Assembly (NCBI GenBank): GCA_022494885.1
Contig: JAGVSM010003014.1
Location: 26,736 to 90,735 of the forward strand
Source of the DNA: Micrasema longulum
Lineage: Eukaryota > Arthropoda > Insecta > Trichoptera > Brachycentridae
Direction: 5' to 3'
Length of the DNA stretch: 64,000 nt
The notes beneath the pieces were generated by a model that saw nothing but the letters and a program-made list of their open reading frames with translations, ran no database searches and was not told where the DNA came from. Below, in pieces: positions 57,345 to 64,000 of the stretch. Both the position numbers and the translations under genes were made by a program. Positions within the stretch are counted from its first letter, which is position 1. Each line of letters begins with the position of its first letter.

Positions 57345-58014
57345 ACTTTATGTTCTATTCAATTTTATTTCAGGTATTATATTTATTTTGTTTAGTTATT
57401 TATTAAAGTACAAACAAATCAACTTTAACTATGTTATTATTGTACCTGTTTTAAGCGGAAATGTTTTACATAAGAATAAATATTGAACGTGGTTATGCAG
57501 AAAGCAGTTCACAATTTTAAAAATTGGGATATTAGTGTTATCGGATGCTGTAAGGCCAATCTTATGTTATGATGAAAACAGCCGGGCCGCTTTCATACAA
57601 AAAACTGTAACGTGAAGGCTTGTCAGTATCGAGGTTTTTAAACAAGTATGGCTATAGAACACCTTATTATTCAATTCCAAAAATTTGAATTTAGAATCTG
57701 ACAAAGAGAGGATGCTGTATGGCATCGCGGTGCTCTCGCAGTGAAAATTCGATTATTTTAGCGTCTGTCAGATTGTGAAATAAAACAAGATGGACATTTT
57801 TTTCGTATTGCCAGGGTAGTCGATTTTTTTCCCGGCTATTTACAAATAAGTCTCAGTATAATATTAAACGGCATTAATATACTTAATTACTATTTAGTTA
57901 TTTTATGTTTTTTTTACGTTTGTCTAATGAAGGAACCTGTTTTTTTTTATGTAGTCCAGTCAGTTAAATATTTTTGTGGTAAAACTTAACATAACTTATT
58001 ACAAAATTAACTTT
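57345..58014. other. Intron or flank, no gene seen
   Basis: AT-rich; no cyclase exon recognised here. Confidence 0.45.
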
Positions 58015-58290
58015 TATTCATCATCATCATCATTCTATGTCCGCTCCCTAGTTGGAGTATATGGTATCCACAAAGAGCCTCCATGCATCTCTATCGGCTG
58101 CCAACTCCTTTGCGTCTTCCCAAGTCATGTTCTGTCCCGAAATTCTGACATTAACTGCCGACGAACAGTCAGCAGTGGGCGTCCAGGACGTCGAGAACCT
58201 GATGCCTTGTAAAGTAGGCAAGCGTGGCTCTCAGGAGGCATCCGCAGCACATAGCCAAGCCAAGCGTATCGCCTCTGCTTGATGACATTA
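58015..58290 (-). mobile_element. RTE-like LINE 3' end with (ATG)n-type tail
   Basis: Minus-strand reading: AWLGYVLRMPPESHACLLYK, SGSRRPGRPLLTVRRQL, then WEDAKELAADRDAWR-like residues in a shifted frame, ending near ATPTRE-type residues and a (GATGAT)n run, seen on + as tcatcatcatcat at 58,018-58,033. Plus-strand open frames of 76-78 codons over this stretch are shadows. Confidence 0.75.
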
Positions 58291-58389
58291 CTATATTTGT
58301 GTTATGATAATAACTGTTTGTGTTTGATATTAATTTATACATTAACGGTGTAATGGCCATCGGTTCGAATTCGTCACGGCAGTGACATC

Positions 58390-58657
58390 TGTTGAGAAAA
58401 TATGAAGTCAACCGAAAAGGACAACGTATTTGATTAGTTAATCAAATACGTAGTTTTAATGGGCGTCTATAGATGGCTCGCCTGGTCTTCCGTCACTGCA
58501 CACGGGAGGAAATACAAAAAAAAAGATTGTGTTGCAAATTTCGCCATATTGGGCACGCCACTGAGTTTGTAATCTCCTTTCTTCGAAATAATCGCGAAGG
58601 TGTAAAAATTCAAATTCAATTCAAAAGAAGAGTCAACAGTTAATCCATCACTGTTCG
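58390..58657 (+). repeat. Putative 5' LTR of the BEL/Pao element (boundaries tentative)
   Basis: Begins TGTTGAGAAAA directly after a tRNA-like fragment and ends just before gggcgccagtgaccagga, which looks like the primer-binding region of insect BEL elements. Length about 270 bp. It contains the short palindrome at 58,424-58,451. The second LTR lies beyond the window, so the ends cannot be confirmed by repeat identity. Confidence 0.35.
58424..58451. repeat. Short palindrome inside the putative BEL LTR
   Basis: acgtatttgatta and taatcaaatacgt with a 2-nt spacer. Confidence 0.6.
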
Positions 58658-59170
58658 GGCGCCAGTGACCAGGAAGACGAATTGGATGCAGACCAGGACT
58701 TCGGGATTGCCCAGGTCAGTTGTATTCAGTTTTCTTTGACGGATTACCTGTCGGTTGGGTTCGAACTGTTGGCCATTGTTATATAAATTAGCTTTGATTG
58801 TTATTTGCGAATCGAAGCTGCAAAAGAAGAAATATGTGTATGGCTTGTGATTGACATAACATTATACATAAAATGGTCCTTCGCCGGACATAAATAGTCC
58901 TAATCGAGTTACTGGATTATTCCAGTAAATTTATTTATTGTTCTATCGAATTTAATACAAAATTAGTTTATTAACTTCAACTCCAGAATAAATAAATTCT
59001 GCAAAAAATTCATATCAATTATCGCTTTCTAAATTTATTTCTTACCGTACCGTGTGACATTAAGTTATTTTTATACATATTTAATTAATGAAATTAAATA
59101 CCTACCGCACATCTGTGGAACACTTATTTAGCGTACGTTTTACAAATACGTTTTACATATTATATTAAAC
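58658..59170 (+). other. BEL/Pao leader
   Basis: About 510 bp between the presumed primer-binding region and gag ATG. AT-rich with many stops in all frames; no gene seen. Confidence 0.4.
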
Positions 59171-60244
59171 ATGTCGGAAATAAATGCAAGAAAATTAAAA
59201 ATTCTCATAGGGAAACGAGAGGTATTTTTTGAACGTATAAATGCAATTTATAAATTATCGTTAAATATTAGTTCGTTAAACGATTCCAGAACAATTGAGA
59301 ATTTCCTAGCGGAGTCGGAAACAGTCGACGAATTGAATAAAAAGTACGAGGAGGTGATCGACCTTATCAATCAGATAAATTTGGAAATTAATCCCGAAAA
59401 CTCGCTTGATTTTCAATCACTGGGAGTAGTTCAGGATATGCATTCGAGAATTACCAGGGCTAGAAATAAAATAAACAAAATGAATATAACCACTTCTAGA
59501 GAAAAATGTAATATAAATTTGCCGGTTTTAAAAATCCCATATTTTGATGGTAAACAAGAAAATTGGTCTATTTTCTACGAATCTTTTAAATCTAATGTTC
59601 ATCTTAATACCAATTTATCGAATTCGCAAAGAGTGCAATATTTAATTTTAAATTTGACGCATAGCGCGTTGAATATAATTTCCGGCGTTATTCCCACGGG
59701 AGAAAACTACCAAATTCTTTGGGATAGTTTAGTTCAAAAATACCAGGATTCAAGGTCACTGGGAATTTTTTATTTGAAAACCATTCTCGACATAAAGCAA
59801 GTAAATAATACTGCCGCAAACTTAAATACCTTTTGTGAAAATTATACTTCTAGCGTCGCCGCTTTAAAATTATTAAAGATAAATGATTTGGCGGATTTTA
59901 TATTTTTACATTGCGCGTTAAGAAAAATTGATGTTCAAACAGCGCAACAATTCGAAATGCAAATGCGGGATAAGGAATTGCCCACTTTCCAAGAATTCAC
60001 AGATTTTTTAAAAGGCCAAGTAAAAATATTGGAAAGGACAACAAATGTTTCCGCTTCCTCTTCTTCTTCTTCCCGGGCTGCTATTAATGCGGAGCCGAAT
60101 GGGCCCAGTAATAAGAAAACCTATAAGGCTTTCATATCTACTGTGGAAAAGAAATGCTTATTATGTAACAAAGACAATCATACTAATCTTTATGATTGTT
60201 TCACATTTAAAAATATGCCTGTTAAGGGTCGTTTGATTTTATAA
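59171..60244 (+). CDS. BEL/Pao retrotransposon gag (interrupted before the second zinc knuckle)
   Basis: Open frame of 357 codons from ATG after atattaaac. Residues about 115-200 (INLPVLKIPYFDGKQENWSI onward) match the DUF1759 Gag region typical of BEL/Pao elements: L-P-x-x-IP-x-FDG...W-x-x-F-x-x-SF. A basic, serine-rich linker follows, then a first zinc knuckle CLLCNKDNHTNLYDC. The frame stops at 60,242-60,244, just where the second knuckle should continue in the -1 frame, so gag is cut by a one-base shift near 60,228. Gag packages the element RNA in the cytoplasm. About 510 bp of leader lies upstream. The element sits in the intron or flank after exon 11 in the sense orientation. Confidence 0.9.
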   Translation: MSEINARKLKILIGKREVFFERINAIYKLSLNISSLNDSRTIENFLAESETVDELNKKYEEVIDLINQINLEINPENSLDFQSLGVVQDMHSRITRARNKINKMNITTSREKCNINLPVLKIPYFDGKQENWSIFYESFKSNVHLNTNLSNSQRVQYLILNLTHSALNIISGVIPTGENYQILWDSLVQKYQDSRSLGIFYLKTILDIKQVNNTAANLNTFCENYTSSVAALKLLKINDLADFIFLHCALRKIDVQTAQQFEMQMRDKELPTFQEFTDFLKGQVKILERTTNVSASSSSSSRAAINAEPNGPSNKKTYKAFISTVEKKCLLCNKDNHTNLYDCFTFKNMPVKGRLIL

Positions 60245-61281
60245 AATTAAAACATGGTTGTGTTAATTGCTTGAGTTACGCCCACACCAGTGCAGGGTGT
60301 AAATCTCAACATACGTGTAAAAAGTGTCAAAAGAAACACCATTCATTATTACACTTTGAATTTTCTTCTAATAATTGTATTACGAACAGTAGTAATGAGC
60401 AACATGCCTCAAATTCTAATAATGGGGAACATGCATCAAATGCGTTTATTGATTCTGAAAAGGAAGGTGGCAAAAATAACTCATTTTCTCGGAATACTCG
60501 TGTTGAATCTACTAGTACATCGCCTTTAACATTCATAACATCGCGATCAAATACACTGTCTTCTTCACCTGGCCACGCTATTTTACTATCTACCGCGCAA
60601 GTTTTTGCATATAAAAATAACAATAATAACAAAATAGTAGTGCGTTGTCTAATTGATAACGCGTCGCAAAACAATTTGATAACAGTCGATTGCTGTAAAT
60701 CTTTAAATTTAAATATAATTCCACTAAATAACTCCTTCTTGAAAGGTGTGGGAGAGACATCACGACAAATACATGGGTATGTTTATTTTAACATTGAATC
60801 ACGCATGGTTCCAAAAAATAAATATAAAATTCACGCATTAGTAGTCGACTGCATAACAGATAAGTTGCCTTCACATTTTATTGAAAAATGTGATTTGAAT
60901 TATCTCGCTAATATTCCCCTCGCCGACCTAACATGGAACATACCTGGGAACGTGGACATTATTCTAGGTGCGACTATTTTTCCCTATATTTATTTTGGAG
61001 AAAAAATAGAATCTGGTTCAGATGCCCCGCCTGCCTTGTCTACAGCTTTCGGATATGTCTTACTTGGGAAAGTTCCTTACCATTCCGATTTTCAACCTAA
61101 TTCTTTTTCCGCTTTAGCCCTTCAGGGGTTAGAAAAATGTTTACAAAAATTTTGGGAATGTGAAGAAATGTCCGTTAAACGGTTCTTAAGCCCCGATGAA
61201 ACTAAATGCGAAACCGCATATGCTGCTACAGTTTTACGCAGTGTTAATGGGAGGTATTCGATATCTTTGCCCTTTTTGTAA
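60226..61281 (+). CDS. BEL/Pao pol N-terminal part: second zinc knuckle and aspartic protease
   Basis: Continues gag in the -1 frame. The second knuckle CVNCLSYAHTSAGCKSQHTC and CKKCQKKHHSLLH come first, followed by an asparagine/serine-rich spacer. The protease is centred on CLIDNASQNNLITV: catalytic aspartate present, with the DSAS/DSGS motif of the family reading DNAS. Downstream DIILGATIFPYI (ILGA block) and TAFGYVLLGKVP are the usual BEL protease C-terminal signatures (DUF1758 type). LEKCLQKFWECEEM and NGRYSISLPF lead into the reverse-transcriptase region. The frame ends in TAA at 61,279-61,281, and the reading moves +1 for the rest of pol. Probably a degraded copy, unless the shifts are assembly errors. 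Confidence 0.88.
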   Translation, partial: GSFDFIKLKHGCVNCLSYAHTSAGCKSQHTCKKCQKKHHSLLHFEFSSNNCITNSSNEQHASNSNNGEHASNAFIDSEKEGGKNNSFSRNTRVESTSTSPLTFITSRSNTLSSSPGHAILLSTAQVFAYKNNNNNKIVVRCLIDNASQNNLITVDCCKSLNLNIIPLNNSFLKGVGETSRQIHGYVYFNIESRMVPKNKYKIHALVVDCITDKLPSHFIEKCDLNYLANIPLADLTWNIPGNVDIILGATIFPYIYFGEKIESGSDAPPALSTAFGYVLLGKVPYHSDFQPNSFSALALQGLEKCLQKFWECEEMSVKRFLSPDETKCETAYAATVLRSVNGRYSISLPFL

Positions 61282-64000
61282 AAATCCAGATGAATTAGGT
61301 CACTCTTACACGGTCGCTCTCCGTCGATTCTTCACTCTTGAACGAAAGTTCAAGTATGCCCCCACCCTTCGGGATGATTATCATGAAATTATTAAAGACT
61401 ATTTAAGAAACGGCTATTTAGAAGAAATTCCGTCTACTTCAGATATAGAATGTGGGTATTTTATACCTCACCACGCTGTAGTTCGTAAAGATAAAATTAC
61501 TACTAAGGTACGAATTGTTTTAGACGCAAGTGCTAAAACACACTCTGGGTTGTCACTGAATGACATCCTATCTACCGGCCCTAATTTACAGGCCGATTTG
61601 TTTACATTATTATTAAATTTCCGCTTACTGCCTGTCGCTATTACAGCTGACATTAGACAAATGTATTTACAAATTGGTGTAATTGAAAATCACAGAAAAT
61701 ACCAAAAAATCATATATAGATTTGATCCTAACGAAAAGGTTAGATCTTTTCAATTTACCCGCGTTCCGTTTGGACTCAAGTCCAGTCCGTATCTTGCAAT
61801 GCGCACCATACGACAATTAGCTTTAGACGAAAGAAATAACTTTCCTGCGGCTGCTAAATTGGCCGAATCAGAATTGTATATGGACGACTTGGTCACCTCT
61901 GTTATGAACAATTCCGAAGCAATTGAGCTAGCAAATCAATCAATTAACCTTTTTAAGTCTGGTGGATTCGATTTGGTCAAATGGGCCAGCAATTCATCAG
62001 AATTACTCTCAAGTTTACCTTCAGCTTATTGTACACCTGTCAATTTTACAGATGATGATAATTTAAAAATTCTTGGCTTGGAGTGGCATCCAACACAAGA
62101 TATTTTTTGTTTTACTACATCCCCTTGTGCAGAAAAATGCACAAAACGAATTATATTATCTACCGTTGCCAGATTGTTTGATGTACTTGGCTTAGTTTCT
62201 CCAGTGATATTATACGCAAAAATACTTATAAAAGAACTTTGGAATGCTAATCTAGGATGGGACGATACTCCACCTGAACAAATAGTAAAAAAGTACTTTA
62301 ATTTAAAAAATGAATTACCTTTATTGAAGGAATTACGATTGCCAAGACATTTGAATATTACACCTAAGTGCACAGCTAACTTGGTCGCCTTTTGCGACGC
62401 AAGTATGAAAGCGTATGGATGTGCAGTATATTTACACGTAACTGATTTAACGGGAAATATTTCAATGCGATTGATTTGCTCTAAATCTCAGGTTTCCCCA
62501 GTCAAAGTGGTGTCATTAGCACGTTTAGAATTATGCGCCGCAGTTCTTTTATCGAAAATCGTTCGCAATGTTTATGAAACATATACTCCGCGTTACCTGA
62601 TTTCCAAAATATATGCTTTTTCTGATTCCACGATAGCTTTATCATGGATTCATTCATCTCCGCATCGCTGGTCGGTATTTGTGGCTAACAGAGTGGCTAT
62701 AATACAGTCTAATTTAGATTCGAAATGTTTTTATCACATTTCTGGTGTTGAAAATCCTAGTGATTGTCTATCTCGAGGCATTTTGCCATCTCAATTATTG
62801 ATGCATACTCTTTGGTGGTATGGACCATCGTGGATGTGCGCACCCCCTCAGTCATGGATGATTAGGCCATTTGCTGCTTCTGCTTACGAGGAAACGCCAG
62901 AATTTAATTCTAAAACATTGATCACCACCGTAATTAAAGAATCTTTTATATTACTGTCTTTAGCAAATAGGGTTTCCGACTGGAATAAATTATTACGTAT
63001 TATTGTATATATTCTGCGTTTTGCAAAGCTGTTACCATGTTCCGAAAAAATCAATTCTTCTGATTTAAATTTCGCTGAACATTTTCTGATATGTGAAGTG
63101 CAAAAAGAAGGTTTTAGGAAGGAAATTGATTTATTAAACAAGGGTCTTGTAATTTCTAACATTAAACATTTAAATCCCTTTATGGATGAGAAGGGAATCA
63201 TTCGCATTGGAGGTCGATTGTCCAACTCCAATTTGCCGTTCGAAACTCAACATCCGGCTTTGCTACCAAAGAAAGGTCACATTATAAACCTTTTAATTGA
63301 CCATTATCATCGCACCAATTGTCATACAGGCCCAAATTTATTGAACTCCTTAATAAAACAAAGATATTGGATTCTTTCTTCACGAAATATTATCAGAAAA
63401 CGCACCAAATCGTGTATATTTTGTTTTCGCGTCAAGCCTACCTACGTATGGCCAAAAATGGCAGACTTACCAACGTACAGAGTCCAAGAAGCAAAGGCCT
63501 TTGTTCATACGGGTGTAGATTATGCTGGGCCAATCAACATTACTCTGACTCGTAAACGCGGTCAGCGTTCTCAAAAGGCTTACCTTTGCATCTTTGTTTG
63601 TTTGACAACAAAAGCGGTGCACATTGAGCTTGCTTCAGATTTATCTAGCGACACGTTTTTAGCGGCTCTAAAAAGATTTTTGTCTCGCAGAGGCCCAGTG
63701 TCTAACATGTATTCCGATAACGGAACCAATTTTATAGGTGCCAAGACACAATTAAATGAAATTTATAATTTAACCGCATCTTCAGACTTTCAAGCTACTA
63801 TCAGCAATGAACTCAATAACCGTCGCATATTATGGAAATTCATTCCCCCTTATAGTCCTCATTTTGGAGGAATTTGGGAATCATGCGTTAAAAGTTTTAA
63901 GACACATTTATATCGAGTGGTAGGCGGTCAATTATTAACTTATGAAGAACTCCTAACAGTATTAACTCAGATTGAAGCATTGCTTAATTCACGACCTCTT
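61280..64000 (+). CDS. BEL/Pao pol: reverse transcriptase, RNase H and integrase, running off the edge
   Basis: One uninterrupted frame from just after the 61,279 stop to the window end, more than 900 codons. Visible in order: RT with KVRIVLDASAKT, VPFGLKSSPYLAMRTI and the catalytic box YMDDLV (about 61,877); RNase H with AFCDASMKAYGCAVYL (about 62,390) and FSDSTIALSWI; integrase zinc region H-Y-H-R...CH...C-x-x-C (about 63,300-63,425); integrase core VDYAGPI, YSDNGTNFIGA and HFGGIWESCVKSFK, giving the D-D-E triad; and finally EALLNSRPL, where the sequence ends. The enzymatic motifs look intact, so this copy is fairly young. Only the C-terminal tail and 3' LTR are missing. Its frame equals that of gag, so the two frameshifts between compensate. 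Confidence 0.93.

Noticed and set aside
58644..58664. Lysine-tRNA primer-binding site on the minus strand (tggcgcccgaacag)
   Set aside because: Looks right in isolation, but the adjacent element is clearly + strand BEL/Pao and no minus-strand LTR element is seen there.
60327..60674. Minus-strand ORF within BEL/Pao (also 62,026-62,373 and 62,884-63,231)
   Set aside because: Antisense shadows of the pol frame.

Overview
This window is insect-like (at least arthropod) nuclear DNA: very AT-rich, with long introns, GT/AG splice sites, no operons, and dense LINE, SINE, MITE and LTR-retrotransposon debris. I cannot name the species. The only host gene I can support is a receptor-type guanylyl cyclase on the + strand. 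Eleven exons between 13,562 and 57,338 join in frame into 502 codons: the membrane-proximal extracellular end, one transmembrane helix, the whole kinase-homology domain, the dimerisation helix and the first part of the cyclase catalytic domain. The extracellular ligand-binding exons and the last part of the cyclase domain were not found and probably lie outside the window. The family is that of the natriuretic-peptide, speract and Gyc32E-type receptors.

Layout. 1-13,561: upstream flank or 5' intron filled with repeats (fold-back family A at 3.4-3.8 kb, SINEs at 8.6 and 12.8 kb, LINE 3' ends at 8.0, 10.6, 11.1 and 11.7 kb). 13,562-14,848: exons 1-2 (pre-membrane and transmembrane). 14,849-22,634: intron with a fold-back MITE, an RTE-like LINE tail with a (TAG)n end, and a Jockey-like LINE fragment. 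22,635-33,999: kinase-homology exons 3-5; the 10.5-kb intron between exons 3 and 4 holds a minus-strand L2/CR1-like LINE, a MITE and several fold-back repeats, with a MITE beside a LINE at 32.7 kb. 34,000-43,752: intron with several RTE-like and Jockey-like LINE fragments, a SINE and a near-perfect 93-bp palindrome. 43,753-51,091: exons 6-9. 51,092-55,653: intron in which a 2.6-kb Jockey-like LINE interrupts an older repeat, and the interrupted site can be recognised. 55,654-57,338: exons 10-11. 57,339 to the end: an intron or 3' flank carrying a sense-oriented BEL/Pao LTR retrotransposon that runs off the right edge.

The host protein is expected to be a plasma-membrane receptor that makes cGMP when ligand binds outside; the kinase-like domain lacks the catalytic aspartate, so it is regulatory. 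Everything else in the window is mobile-element sequence. Most of it is broken by stops or frameshifts, but the BEL/Pao pol frame is still open over its last 2.7 kb. The most unusual structures are an abundant fold-back repeat with a hammerhead-ribozyme-like core, the 93-bp palindrome with a 1-nt spacer, and the nested LINE insertion.
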